From Rhizobium sp. NFR03 (GTDB lineage Bacteria > Pseudomonadota > Alphaproteobacteria > Rhizobiales > Rhizobiaceae), in assembly GCF_900111275.1 (NCBI RefSeq), contig NZ_FOGR01000001.1, positions 496,001-560,000 of the forward strand: a DNA stretch of 64,000 nucleotides. Direction: 5' to 3'. The notes beneath the pieces were generated by a model, which was not told the DNA's origin, made no database searches, and saw nothing but the letters and a program-made list of their open reading frames with translations. The first letter of the stretch is position 1. Each line of letters opens with the position of its first letter. This document shows, piece after piece, positions 36,343 to 45,263 of this stretch. The position numbers and the translations under genes were made by a program.

Positions 36343-36354
36343 ATCGTATACAAT
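36343..36354. promoter_or_regulatory. candidate GntR (FCD type) operator
   Basis: ATCGTATACAAT is a near-palindrome with GTATAC core, the type of site bound by FadR-family GntR regulators (YTGTATACAR-like). It is in the 245-nt divergent region between the ABC operon and the GntR gene. Function is inferred only. Confidence 0.35.
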
Positions 36355-36419
36355 ATGCCTCGCGTCTGAATACGAATTTGCCTTCTGTCGGAAGATCATT
36401 TGGATTAGATTCGACGACC

Positions 36420-37154
36420 ATGAACAATCGTCAGACGAAGCCGGAATCCGTGATCGCCAGACCTGACGCTGATAATACCGGCGCCGAGGGAAACCAGCGC
36501 GCCATTCGTGATGCCATCCGCGACGCGATCGTCGATCGTCGCCTCCTGCCGGGTACGAAGCTGACCGAGACGGATGTCGGGGCCTTGTTCAATGTCAGCC
36601 GAACGCTGGTTCGCGGCGCTCTACAGGCTCTGGCACATGAAGGCCTCGTCACCGTCGAGCGCAATCGCGGTGCTTTCGTGGCCAACCCGTCGCCGGAAGA
36701 AGCACGCCAGATTTTCGCAACGCGCCGCATTATCGAGCCCGGCATTCTGATGGAAGCGGCACGCCACATGACGCCGTCCCATTTTCGACAGCTTCGTGAG
36801 CAGCTGGTCGATGAAGGCCGCCTGATGAACGAGAGGGGACAGAGCGCCCGTCGGGCCGAGATCAAGGCTTCCGGCGATTTCCACCTGATGATCGCCGCCA
36901 TGACCGGAAATGCGGTCATGCAGCGCTTCATGGACGAGTTGATCGCCCGCTCTTCGCTCGTCATATCGCTCTATGGACAATCCACGGTTTCCAGTTGCGG
37001 TCACAACGAACATACCGAGATCGTCGATGCCATCGAGGCCGGCCAGATGGATCGCGCCAGCCGCTTGATGGTTCACCATATCCACCATATCGAGGCGGAT
37101 CTCGACCTGCGCGTGCGCCGTGCCAACGAGCTTCGCGACGTTCTCCTCCCTTAA
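36420..37154 (+). CDS. GntR family regulator, FadR/FCD subfamily
   Basis: The 244-residue protein has an N-terminal winged helix with AIRDAIRDAIVDRRLLPGTKLTETDVGALFNVSRTLVRGALQALAHEGLV and a C-terminal helical FCD domain with HLMIAAMTGNAVMQRFMDEL and HTEIVDAIEAGQMDRASRLMVHHI, which carries metal-binding histidines in this subfamily. It is divergent from the ABC/racemase/oxidase operon and probably regulates it in response to its substrate. The ATG at 36420 was chosen as the start of conserved sequence. Confidence 0.88.
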   Translation: MNNRQTKPESVIARPDADNTGAEGNQRAIRDAIRDAIVDRRLLPGTKLTETDVGALFNVSRTLVRGALQALAHEGLVTVERNRGAFVANPSPEEARQIFATRRIIEPGILMEAARHMTPSHFRQLREQLVDEGRLMNERGQSARRAEIKASGDFHLMIAAMTGNAVMQRFMDELIARSSLVISLYGQSTVSSCGHNEHTEIVDAIEAGQMDRASRLMVHHIHHIEADLDLRVRRANELRDVLLP

Positions 37155-37279
37155 GACGGGAATGGCATTACTCTTCACAACTCACTGATTCTGCTTAAAT
37201 TTTTTTGTTAACGGTGAACGGAACCAAACCCCTTGCAAGACGTTTTGCACGCGCAAGACAGACAGCATGCGAGGCGAGT

Positions 37280-37537
37280 ATGAGTTACAAGCACTTCCCG
37301 AAGCCGGTCCGGATCATTCTCCAGCAAAGCCAGGAGTTCATTGTCGCGTCCGCCTGGGATGCACTCGAATGCCTGCGTGGCTGGCCTGCCGGACGCTCCG
37401 GCAGGGCGTATCGCATCGCGCTACAGCACTGCATGGATGCCCTTGACGGTATCCTCAGCCCGCGCAAGGCACAGGCATCCTTCATGGCGGCAGCCCGAGA
37501 AGCCGGCATCCTGGCAAAGCCGAGAGAACCCGCCTGA
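37280..37537 (+). CDS. DUF982 protein
   Basis: The 85-residue protein fits the DUF982 pattern of Rhizobiales: aromatic-rich AWDALECLRGWPAGRSGRAYRIALQHCMDALDG followed by ASFMAAAREAGI. GAGG precedes the ATG. Its role is unknown; paralogs are frequent in rhizobial genomes. Confidence 0.8.
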   Translation: MSYKHFPKPVRIILQQSQEFIVASAWDALECLRGWPAGRSGRAYRIALQHCMDALDGILSPRKAQASFMAAAREAGILAKPREPA

Positions 37538-37612
37538 TCGGACGTATTGCTTGACGAATGCATTCGTGACGGACGACGATAGAGGCTTCGAAAGCGCGGT
37601 CAGGAGCACGCC

Positions 37613-38287
37613 ATGTCGGACATGAATTCACCGGAAGACCCATCCGACGACACGAAGCTCACGCGCTCGAAGCGCCGCTGGGCGGAGGAAGGAAAGTTCC
37701 TGACCGGTCAGGTCTCGCGCTCGGAAACCGACCGCCTGCCACCCGGGCAGCATCTTGTGAAGAACTGGCCCGTTCTCGACCTCGGCCAACATCCGATCAT
37801 CGAGACGTCAAGCTGGTCTTTGAGCCTGAAAGGTGCGGTCGAACAGCCGCTGACGCTCGACTGGGCGCAACTGAAAGCTCTCCCGCAGAGCACGTTCGTA
37901 TCGGACATCCACTGCGTCACCACCTGGTCGCGCTATGACAACCGCTGGAAGGGTGTTTCCACGCATGACCTGCTGGACCTGGTCATGCCGAAGCCAGAGG
38001 CGACCTATGTCATGCTGACGAGCTATGACGGCTATACAACCAACCTGCCGATCGCCGACTTCGCAAGCGAGCATGCGCTGGTGGCAACCGACTGGGAGGG
38101 TCAGCCGCTGACACGCGAGCACGGAGCCCCTGCCCGCCTCATCGTGCCACATCTCTATCTCTGGAAGAGCGCGAAGTGGCTGACCAAAATCGAATTCATG
38201 ATCGGCGATCGTGCCGGTTTCTGGGAGAAGAACGGGTACCATATGGTGGGCGACCCGTGGCGGGAGCAGCGCTACTCCGACGATTGA
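37613..38287 (+). CDS. sulfite-oxidase-like molybdopterin oxidoreductase (YuiH type)
   Basis: The 224-residue protein has the catalytic sulfite oxidase fold without heme or dimerisation domains. The molybdenum-ligating Cys is in SDIHCVTTWSRYDNRWKGV (Cys101), and LYLWKSAKWLTKIEFM and GFWEKNGYHMVGDPWREQRY are typical of this small family. There is no signal peptide, so it is predicted cytosolic, unlike MsrP. The natural substrate is not known. A bidirectional terminator follows. Confidence 0.9.
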   Translation: MSDMNSPEDPSDDTKLTRSKRRWAEEGKFLTGQVSRSETDRLPPGQHLVKNWPVLDLGQHPIIETSSWSLSLKGAVEQPLTLDWAQLKALPQSTFVSDIHCVTTWSRYDNRWKGVSTHDLLDLVMPKPEATYVMLTSYDGYTTNLPIADFASEHALVATDWEGQPLTREHGAPARLIVPHLYLWKSAKWLTKIEFMIGDRAGFWEKNGYHMVGDPWREQRYSDD

Positions 38288-38313
38288 GGAACGCTTCTCT
38301 ATCGGTCAAAAGA

Positions 38314-38345
38314 AAAAGGCTCCGGCGATACCGCCGGAGCCTTTT
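38314..38345. terminator. bidirectional intrinsic terminator
   Basis: A perfect 14-bp stem (AAAAGGCTCCGGCG / CGCCGGAGCCTTTT) with a 4-nt loop and A/T tracts on both sides lies between the convergent sulfite-oxidase-like and helicase genes. It should stop transcripts from either strand. Confidence 0.9.
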
Positions 38346-38349
38346 CTGA

Positions 38350-40212
38350 TCAGTAGGCCTTTTTCTTGAAAGGCTTCTTGGCAGGCTTGCCGCCATCGTC
38401 CGTCGGTCGCGGACCGGACTTCGAGAAGCCGGGCTTTGCCGCCTTCTTCGCCCACGGCTTGCTATCGGGCCGGTCGGCATTCTCGCCGCCTTCCTTCCAG
38501 CGCGGCTTGCTGTCGGATGGCGTGGCGTTGTCTTTGCGGACGAACGGCTTGCGCGGTGCGGCAGACAGATCCGGCGCGCTGTCGAGCTGGGTCACGGTGA
38601 TGCCCTTTTCGAGCATGCGCTTGGGTCCCAGCGCCTCCACGAAGCTGTCGGAGAACTCGCGCGCGATCTCGACGAATGTGTTCTCCGGCATCATCTTGAT
38701 GGCGCCGATTTCCTGCTTGGTGATGCGACCGATGCGGCAAAGCATCGGGATCAGCCAGCGGGGTTCGACATTCTGCTTGCGGCCGGCCGAGATGGAGAAC
38801 CAGACGGCATCGCCAAAATCACCACGCGGGGCACGCGGTTCGGACCGTTCCGGCCGGGGACCGCGATCGCTGGATGATGCGCCCGATGGCTGAAACGCAG
38901 GCGTGTCGATGATATCTTCCGGCGCGGAACGGCCGGCACGCGCCAGACGCACGAAGGCGGCGGCAACCTGCTCGGCGCTGAAGCCGGAAAGAACCTGCTG
39001 CACGAAGGCTGCTTCGTCTTCGCGGATCGGATCGTTGAGCGCGGCATCCGAGAGAATGCGCTCGTCGTCCTTCTGCGAGACCTCGTCGGCCGACGGGGGC
39101 TTGGCCCAGACGGCTTCGATCCGCGCATCGCGCAGCAGCCGCTCGGCCTTGCGGCGAGCGTTCGAGGTAACGATGATCGCGCTGACGCCCTTGCGCCCTG
39201 CCCGGCCGGTACGGCCGCTGCGGTGCAGCAGCGTTTCCGGGTTGGTCGGCAGGTCGGCGTGAATGACGAGTTCAAGGTTCGGGAGATCGATACCGCGCGC
39301 GGCGACATCCGTCGCGATGCAGACGCGTGCGCGACCGTCGCGCATGGCCTGAAGCGCATGCGTCCGCTCGCTCTGGCTGAGTTCGCCCGAAAGGGCGACG
39401 ACGGAGAAGCCGCGATTGTTGAACCGCGCCGTCAGATGGTTGACGGCAGCACGGGTGGAGCAGAACACCAGCGCGTTCTTTGCCTCGTAGTAGCGCAGCA
39501 CGTTGATGATGGCGTTCTCCCGGTCGGAGGGAACGACGACGAGCGCGCGATAGTCGATGTCGAGATGCTGCTTCGCCTCGGCTTGCGTCGAGATCCGCAG
39601 CGCATCGCGCTGGTAGTTCTTGGCAAGCGTCGCGATAGACTTCGGTACGGTGGCCGAGAACATCAGCGTGCGGCGATCGGCCGGTGCCGTTTCCAGCAAA
39701 AATTCCAGATCCTCGCGGAAGCCCAGATCGAGCATCTCGTCGGCCTCGTCGAGAACGATGGCCTTGCAGGCGGACAGATCGAGCGCACCGCGACGAACAT
39801 GGTCGCACAGACGCCCAGGCGTACCCACCACGATATGTGCGCCACGATCGAGCGCGCGCCGCTCGGTGCGAATGTCCATGCCCCCAACGGAAGCAGCGAT
39901 GACCGCGCCAGTCATCTCATAGAGCCACTCAAGCTCGCGCTGAACCTGCAGAGCCAGCTCGCGGGTGGGGGCGACGGCAACAGCCAGCGGCTTGTTAGCC
40001 GGGCCGAACCGGTCTGCGCCATCCAGCAGCGTCGAGGCAAGCGCGAGCCCGAAGGCAACGGTCTTGCCGGAGCCGGTCTGGGCGGAGACGAGCGCGTCGC
40101 GACCCGACATTTCCGCTTCGATGACGGCGGTCTGGACCGGTGTCAGGGTGGAATAGCCGCGTTTGGTCAACGCCTCGGCGATCGCCGGAACGACCCCTGC
40201 GAATTCTGTCAT
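38350..40212 (-). CDS. DEAD-box RNA helicase with DbpA-like RNA-binding domain
   Basis: The 620-residue helicase has all core motifs: Q motif, AQTGSGKT (I), PTRELA, GTPGR, VLDEADEM (DEAD), FSAT (III), ATDVAARGIDLP and HRSGRTGRAGR (VI). A DbpA-type RNA-binding domain follows (about 465-540; FSISAGRKQNVEPRWLIPMLCRIG). The C-terminal 80 residues are Lys/Pro-rich and disordered. It is likely involved in ribosome assembly or cold adaptation, as is usual for this domain architecture. I start at the ATG at 40212, since sequence before it does not look conserved. Confidence 0.92.
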   Translation of the reverse strand: MTEFAGVVPAIAEALTKRGYSTLTPVQTAVIEAEMSGRDALVSAQTGSGKTVAFGLALASTLLDGADRFGPANKPLAVAVAPTRELALQVQRELEWLYEMTGAVIAASVGGMDIRTERRALDRGAHIVVGTPGRLCDHVRRGALDLSACKAIVLDEADEMLDLGFREDLEFLLETAPADRRTLMFSATVPKSIATLAKNYQRDALRISTQAEAKQHLDIDYRALVVVPSDRENAIINVLRYYEAKNALVFCSTRAAVNHLTARFNNRGFSVVALSGELSQSERTHALQAMRDGRARVCIATDVAARGIDLPNLELVIHADLPTNPETLLHRSGRTGRAGRKGVSAIIVTSNARRKAERLLRDARIEAVWAKPPSADEVSQKDDERILSDAALNDPIREDEAAFVQQVLSGFSAEQVAAAFVRLARAGRSAPEDIIDTPAFQPSGASSSDRGPRPERSEPRAPRGDFGDAVWFSISAGRKQNVEPRWLIPMLCRIGRITKQEIGAIKMMPENTFVEIAREFSDSFVEALGPKRMLEKGITVTQLDSAPDLSAAPRKPFVRKDNATPSDSKPRWKEGGENADRPDSKPWAKKAAKPGFSKSGPRPTDDGGKPAKKPFKKKAY

Positions 40213-40386
40213 ATGTCTGTCTCTCGGAAGTTCGAACCGTGCAGCGTGCACGAAATAATGCGCACATGCCTTGAGGACCGCACGCTGCGGCCCATACCAT
40301 AGCGATCTCTTAATCCCTTAAGCAGCAAATGTACAGGGGAGCGCCGCGAGACGGATCGGCTCGGTGCTTTCAGGGGAAGGCTCCGG

Positions 40387-41751
40387 TCAGCCGGTCAGGC
40401 GCGGACTGCGAATGATCTTGACGAACAGCGCCTTCATCGCCGACTCGATACCCTGCGCCGGGCTCACCTCAAAATAAAGGCCCGGAGACGCGCAAGCCTG
40501 CATCCGCGTACCGATTTCCGACTGAAACGGCTTGATCCACTCATTGTACCAGTCGTTCGTCGGCAACGGCAGATAGGTCGTATAGAGCACGGCAATCTTG
40601 ATGCCGCGATCCTTGATCGTCTTGCAGTAGCTGACGTCGATCGGCTCCTGACAACGGCCACCCGTCACTCGTTTGGTGCAGTCACGAGGTTTGTAGCTGT
40701 CGCCAACGCCATCGGCAACAAAGTACAGAACCTTTTCCGCCTTGGCAGCGGTAGAACCATCGCCGGGGTCAGGGATTTCGCTGTTGATCTGCGTCAGCGC
40801 CTTGTCGAAACTGGTGATCTGGTCGTCATTATACCCCTGATACGGAATGCTCATCAGCGAGATGGTTTCCGACTTCGTCTGTATGTCCTTCAAGTCGTCG
40901 GTGAGCTTGGAAACGCTAAAGAGCTTGGCCTCCTCCGCCTTCTGTCCGAATGTGTAGGCGGCCATCCGGTACTGGTTCGTATAGGTCTCGGCCCGCTCGG
41001 CCTCCGTCGTCAGGGCCGCCACGGCCTTCGCGACGACATCGATGCGGATGGTGGCGCCGACCTTGCGAGCCACGAAATAATTGCTGGTCTTGTCGACGTC
41101 CCCGTTCTCGGCAACGATGTGGCAGGCGAAAGCGCAATTGCGGGAGCCGGGATCCGACACGCGCTTCGTTGCTTTAATCAGGCTATCGACATCCGCGGGC
41201 GTGGCACCGACACCCATCGACGGCGTGTTGTCGAGCAGCATGTAGAAATCCATGAAGGAGTTCGACTGAAAGGTCGCCTTTGCGACACCTTCTACCTTGA
41301 TGGAATCTTTGCCGAAGATTTTCAAGAATGTGGTCGGCACCAACGTCGAATAGGTCGCTGACACGTTGATGTCGCGGCCGGACTTCATGACGCTGACATT
41401 GAAGGTTCTCGTCGCCGTTTCAATGTTGTTCGGGTCCGGCTCGGAGGCCTCTCCCGGCAACTGGATTGCATTCGCTTCCACCATCTGCGCATTGAAGATG
41501 CTGCGCGCTTCGCTCTCGCTCACTCTCACGGCGCCGTCCGTCACCATGGCCATCGCCTCGGCGACGCCGGCCGATTTGTCCGTGACGGAACCGATCACTG
41601 CAGCATCCGCCGCTCCCTGAAGTTTGGTCTTGACCTTGATCGCATGTGCCACGTCGAGCGCGAGCCCGGCCGTACCGAGCACCGGAATGAGCGAAAGAGC
41701 TCCGATAATGGCAAGATTGCCCGAACGATCAACGAGAAAGCGCTTGAACAT
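40387..41751 (-). CDS. TadE/TadG-like pilus protein with VWA domain
   Basis: The 454-residue protein has an N-terminal membrane segment in SGNLAIIGALSLIPVLGTAGLALDVAHA, as in TadG, and then AADAAVIGSVTD. A VWA-like domain follows from about 185, with FYMLLDNTPSMGVG, where the metal motif DxSxS is altered to DNTPS. Several cysteines form probable disulfides (NCAFACH). TadG proteins belong to the Flp/Tad pilus or tad-like secretion apparatus, but no other tad genes are here, so it is an orphan. The start at 41751 is chosen at MFKRFLVDRSG. Confidence 0.8.
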   Translation of the reverse strand: MFKRFLVDRSGNLAIIGALSLIPVLGTAGLALDVAHAIKVKTKLQGAADAAVIGSVTDKSAGVAEAMAMVTDGAVRVSESEARSIFNAQMVEANAIQLPGEASEPDPNNIETATRTFNVSVMKSGRDINVSATYSTLVPTTFLKIFGKDSIKVEGVAKATFQSNSFMDFYMLLDNTPSMGVGATPADVDSLIKATKRVSDPGSRNCAFACHIVAENGDVDKTSNYFVARKVGATIRIDVVAKAVAALTTEAERAETYTNQYRMAAYTFGQKAEEAKLFSVSKLTDDLKDIQTKSETISLMSIPYQGYNDDQITSFDKALTQINSEIPDPGDGSTAAKAEKVLYFVADGVGDSYKPRDCTKRVTGGRCQEPIDVSYCKTIKDRGIKIAVLYTTYLPLPTNDWYNEWIKPFQSEIGTRMQACASPGLYFEVSPAQGIESAMKALFVKIIRSPRLTG

Positions 41752-41991
41752 GATGACGGCCTCAGGAGCACACATCTCTCGGCGCCCGGGGCATAACATA
41801 GGTCGCTAATTTAAATTTACGGTAAAACAGAGCAGTAAACGAAATCGGAACGTCCTCACGAAGTCTGCAATGATCGACGAGATCATGAAACCGTGAATAA
41901 GTTTACGGTTAAGTTTCCTTGCGCCGGCGAGTCCATGGCTTACATCTAGATATGCGATGAGGAGTCGCCGAAGCCTATGGGAGGAATGATG

Positions 41992-42180
41992 ATGGAAACG
42001 CCGGATCATCTGAGAGTGCAGTACGACTTCCGAAGCGGAACAGTCCTGCTCCAGTGCCGCAACCGAAGCCATGTGCTTGCGGAGCGCTTCAACACGAAGG
42101 AAAGCGCCGAAGCTGCAGCCGTCCAGTTCGCCCGCGAGAACTGGGATTATTCGGAACCGCAGTCCGATACCCAGCACTGA
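41992..42180 (+). CDS. small hypothetical protein
   Basis: The 62-residue protein has the sequence pattern METPDHLRVQYDFRSGTVLLQCR and a C-terminal part FNTKESAEAAAVQFARENWDY. GGGAGGA lies 6 nt before the ATG at 41992, which decides among four possible starts. It is not recognised. It could be a small cytoplasmic protein; no membrane or metal motif is seen. Confidence 0.5.
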   Translation: METPDHLRVQYDFRSGTVLLQCRNRSHVLAERFNTKESAEAAAVQFARENWDYSEPQSDTQH

Positions 42181-42305
42181 TGTAAGGATATCATGCCCGG
42201 CTTTGGCGGGCTGTAACTCAAATGGAAAGGCCGGAAATTCTTCCGGCCTGTTTCACATAACATACTGATGCAGCTGACGTCCTGCTTTGTGCACAACACC
42301 GGCCC

Positions 42306-42512
42306 TCAATGTCGGGAGGGCTCTACGTCCTGTCGGCGCAGGTCGTCAATTGCCGCCACGGCTTCCTCGGCTGTCCAGCCAGCACCGACGGCAGCCCGGA
42401 TCAGGCGCGCATCTGCCTCGACTTCCAGCTTCACGAAAAGCGGCTCCAGCGCTTCCTGCGCCGTCACGACATTCGGTTCAGCAACCGCGGTGGCTGGCTT
42501 CTGCATGGACAT
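42306..42512 (-). CDS. small hypothetical protein
   Basis: The 68-residue protein reads MSMQKPATAVAEPNVVTAQEAL and ends with AAVGAGWTAEEAVAAIDDLRRQDVEP. AGGAG precedes the ATG. The second half is predicted helical. It has no recognised family. Confidence 0.5.
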   Translation of the reverse strand: MSMQKPATAVAEPNVVTAQEALEPLFVKLEVEADARLIRAAVGAGWTAEEAVAAIDDLRRQDVEPSRH

Positions 42513-42627
42513 GATCTCTTCTCCTGTTATTTTCAAGACTCCCTGAAATGGAACCAGATCAAAACTGGTTCCATTTTTTGTTTGTATTATGTCGGTAAAC
42601 GTCACCGGTGCGAAGGACTTCCCTCCG

Positions 42628-43035
42628 TCAAAGATCGTTCTCGGTCAGCGCGAAATGATCCATGATGACCCGGATGTTCCGCTTGTGCGCCTTGAAAAAG
42701 ATGTCGAACGCATCGCCCACCAGCGGAACGGCGCCGATCGTTGCATCCAAGCCGAGATTGTAAAGCATCCGTGCTATCTTGCGCTTGGGAAGACCAAGCC
42801 GCCGCCCCTCGTTGACGATGGCAAGACCGATGATAGCACCCGTTGCATCACCAAATATCGGGACGATACCGAGCAATGCGTCGGCACCGAAACGAAACCT
42901 CGTTCCCGGAATGCCGACTGCGGTATCCATGAAGCGTGCAAGCTTGGCAAGCCGGCGCAGACGGCGCAACTGATCCGCACGACCGATGTCACCGGCCGCC
43001 TCGGCAAAGTCGGCTCTATACGCTGTCGACGCCAT
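42628..43035 (-). CDS. DUF4112 membrane protein
   Basis: The 135-residue protein matches DUF4112: RLRRLAKLARFMDTAVGIPGTRFRFGADALLGIVPIFGDATGAIIGLAIVNEGRRLGLPKRKIARMLYN and a second hydrophobic region near DATIGAVPLVGDAFDIFFKAHKRNI. It is probably a small inner membrane protein of unknown role. AGGAG lies about 9 nt before the ATG. Confidence 0.85.
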   Translation of the reverse strand: MASTAYRADFAEAAGDIGRADQLRRLRRLAKLARFMDTAVGIPGTRFRFGADALLGIVPIFGDATGAIIGLAIVNEGRRLGLPKRKIARMLYNLGLDATIGAVPLVGDAFDIFFKAHKRNIRVIMDHFALTENDL

Positions 43036-43348
43036 CACTACCCACTCCTGTGTTCGTGTTACTTGAGATGTGGAGTGCTTGCTCGCTCGAAACAAGGTTT
43101 AGAGAGACAGTTTCGCGACAGGGATGCCTCAATGGTGGCTTTGGGGCTGCAAACTCCATCTCCGCAACGCACGATGCACATCGCTGCAACCTGAAATCAT
43201 CTGGAGATGTAGAAAACTGCGCTGTTGCTGCGACGGCAAAATTCCCGTCTGATTGCGTACGGATCCGACTGTACTTAAAGAATAATTTAGAGCTGCCACC
43301 CTATTTTCCCGGAAATATTAAAATCGTCTAAAAAAGCGAGCAGCCTCG
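43036..43348. other. 313-nt gene-free stretch before the chemoreceptor gene
   Basis: No coding frame with convincing features is seen. The last 80 nt are AT-richer and likely hold the promoter of the chemoreceptor. No repeats or riboswitch-like patterns were seen. Confidence 0.5.
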
Positions 43349-45061
43349 ATGTCTCTCTTCTCTTCGTCCGATAGTGCGGTCCTGCGAGCCCTCGACCAGT
43401 CGCAAGCCATCATAGAATTCGACCTCACGGGAAAGGTTCTCCGAGCGAACGCGAACTTCTGCCGGGCCATCGGCTATGAGTCCAGCGAGATTGTCGGGCG
43501 GCATCACAGCATGTTCGTCATGCCGGAGGAAGCACGCTCACCGGCTTACGCGGCTTTCTGGCAGGAGCTTGCCAAAGGCAAGTTCCAGCAGGCGCAGTAC
43601 AAGCGTCTCGGCAAAGGCGGTCGCGAAATCTGGATCGAGGCTTCCTACAATCCCATCTTCAAAGGCAAGCGGCCGGTCAAGGTCGTGAAGTTCGCAACGG
43701 ATATAACCGCGTCGAAGATCAAGAGCCTGAGTGACAATGGCAAGCTGGAAGCGCTCTCGCGTGCTCAGGCCGTCATCGAGTTCACGCCTGACGGTCGAAT
43801 CGTTTCAGCGAACGAGAACTTTTTGTCTGTGTTGGGGTATCGGCTGGAAGAGATCGTGGGCCAGCATCACGCCATGTTCTGCGAGCCTTCCTATGTTCAG
43901 TCCGCCGCCTACAAGACGTTCTGGGAACAGCTCGCCGGTGGCGCATTCGTGACCGACCAGTTCCTCCGCTTCGGCAAAGGAGGGCGGCGGGTGCATATTC
44001 AGGCGACCTATAATCCGATCATGGATGAGAATGGCCGGGTCATGAAGGTCGTGAAGTTCGCGACCGACATGACCGAACGCGTCCGCGCTATCGAGGAACT
44101 CGGGGCAGGTCTTGGACGCCTCGCACATGCGAATATCAGCCAGACGCTCGACCGTCCCTTCACGCAGGAGTTCGAGCAGCTGCGGAACGACTTCAATATG
44201 TCGATCGGCGGCTTCCAGCAGACACTGGTCAATGTCCTCGGGCAGACGGAAAACCTGAATGGACATAGCCAAACGATGCACGAGGCATCCGATATTCTGG
44301 CGCAACGCGCCCGCGAACAGGCCGCCGCGCTCGAGGAAACATCCGCCGCGTTGGAACAGATCACCATCACGGTGCGTCAGTCGAACGAGCGCGTGCACGA
44401 CACGCGCAATCTTGTGAAACAGGCAAAGGAACAAGCCGGACACTCCGTGACCGTCGTTGGTGACACCGTTGCCGCCATGCAGCGCATCGAGACCGCCTCG
44501 TCCTCCATCGGTCACATCATCGGCGTCATCGATGAAATCGCGTTCCAAACAAATCTGCTGGCGTTGAACGCGGGCGTGGAGGCGGCCCGCGCTGGCGAAG
44601 CCGGCCGCGGCTTTGCCGTGGTGGCACAGGAAGTCCGCGAACTTGCCCAACGCTCCGCGCGGGCCGCCAAGGAAATCAAGGACCTGATCTCGAACGCCTC
44701 CCGAGAGGTCGTTGAAGGCGTCCGCCTCGTCGGCGATACCGGTCGAGCGCTGACGGAAATCGAGGTCTTCGTCGCCTCGATCAACGAGAACATCGACGCC
44801 ATCGCCGCCGCCGCATCCGAACAGACCACCGGTCTTGGCGAGATCAGTGCGTCGGTCAACAGCCTCGACAACATGACGCAACAGAACGCGACGATCGTCG
44901 CGCGCACGACGGAACTGAGCCACACGCTGGCTCAAGGCGCGGCTACGCTCGCCGATCTCGTATGCCGGTTCCAGCTCAACCGAAGCCACGGGATCCGCGA
45001 ACCCGGCAGTGCCCAGCGACTGCGCCAGGATGAAGCTCTCATTCTCCGCAAGACGGCCTGA
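43349..45061 (+). CDS. soluble PAS-PAS methyl-accepting chemotaxis protein
   Basis: The 570-residue protein has two tandem PAS domains (about 10-120 and 130-245; each ends with VVKFATD[IM]T), a HAMP-like linker near 250-285, and a chemoreceptor signalling domain whose hairpin tip [37 protein letters not shown] is intact. It has no membrane segment and no C-terminal pentapeptide, so it is a cytoplasmic receptor, likely sensing redox or a flavin/heme-bound signal. It follows the usual Aer/McpB-like soluble pattern. A terminator follows at about 45085-45111. Confidence 0.92.
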   Translation: MSLFSSSDSAVLRALDQSQAIIEFDLTGKVLRANANFCRAIGYESSEIVGRHHSMFVMPEEARSPAYAAFWQELAKGKFQQAQYKRLGKGGREIWIEASYNPIFKGKRPVKVVKFATDITASKIKSLSDNGKLEALSRAQAVIEFTPDGRIVSANENFLSVLGYRLEEIVGQHHAMFCEPSYVQSAAYKTFWEQLAGGAFVTDQFLRFGKGGRRVHIQATYNPIMDENGRVMKVVKFATDMTERVRAIEELGAGLGRLAHANISQTLDRPFTQEFEQLRNDFNMSIGGFQQTLVNVLGQTENLNGHSQTMHEASDILAQRAREQAAALEETSAALEQITITVRQSNERVHDTRNLVKQAKEQAGHSVTVVGDTVAAMQRIETASSSIGHIIGVIDEIAFQTNLLALNAGVEAARAGEAGRGFAVVAQEVRELAQRSARAAKEIKDLISNASREVVEGVRLVGDTGRALTEIEVFVASINENIDAIAAAASEQTTGLGEISASVNSLDNMTQQNATIVARTTELSHTLAQGAATLADLVCRFQLNRSHGIREPGSAQRLRQDEALILRKTA

Positions 45062-45084
45062 GCTTCAAGCCGCGATGACAAAAA

Positions 45085-45111
45085 GGCCCGGTCTCAGCAG
45101 CCGGGCTTTTT
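45085..45111 (+). terminator. intrinsic terminator after the chemoreceptor gene
   Basis: The GCCCGG/CCGGGC stem is flanked by AAAA and TTTTT (with one bulged G). The T run is downstream on the plus strand, so it fits termination of the chemoreceptor gene. Confidence 0.8.
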
Positions 45112-45263
45112 GCGTTGCGGATTGCGCATTCCAGAGGAAGGTGTTTGTCAGGTTCATCATCATCTTCGATCAGTGAGACGACGATCGTCGTCTAACCGGA
45201 TAGACACGAGACAGCGGATTACGGCTCAGAGCCGGAAGAGCAGGACTGGAGAACGCCCGGACC

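Noticed and set aside
37195-37212. TTAA and TTAAC elements resembling a CtrA box before the DUF982 gene
   Set aside because: The spacing is 9 rather than 7 nt, so it does not fit the consensus.
41811-41825. TTAA-ATTTACG-GTAA near the TadG-like gene start, resembling CtrA
   Set aside because: One half-site deviates from the consensus; with AT-rich surroundings this is expected by chance.
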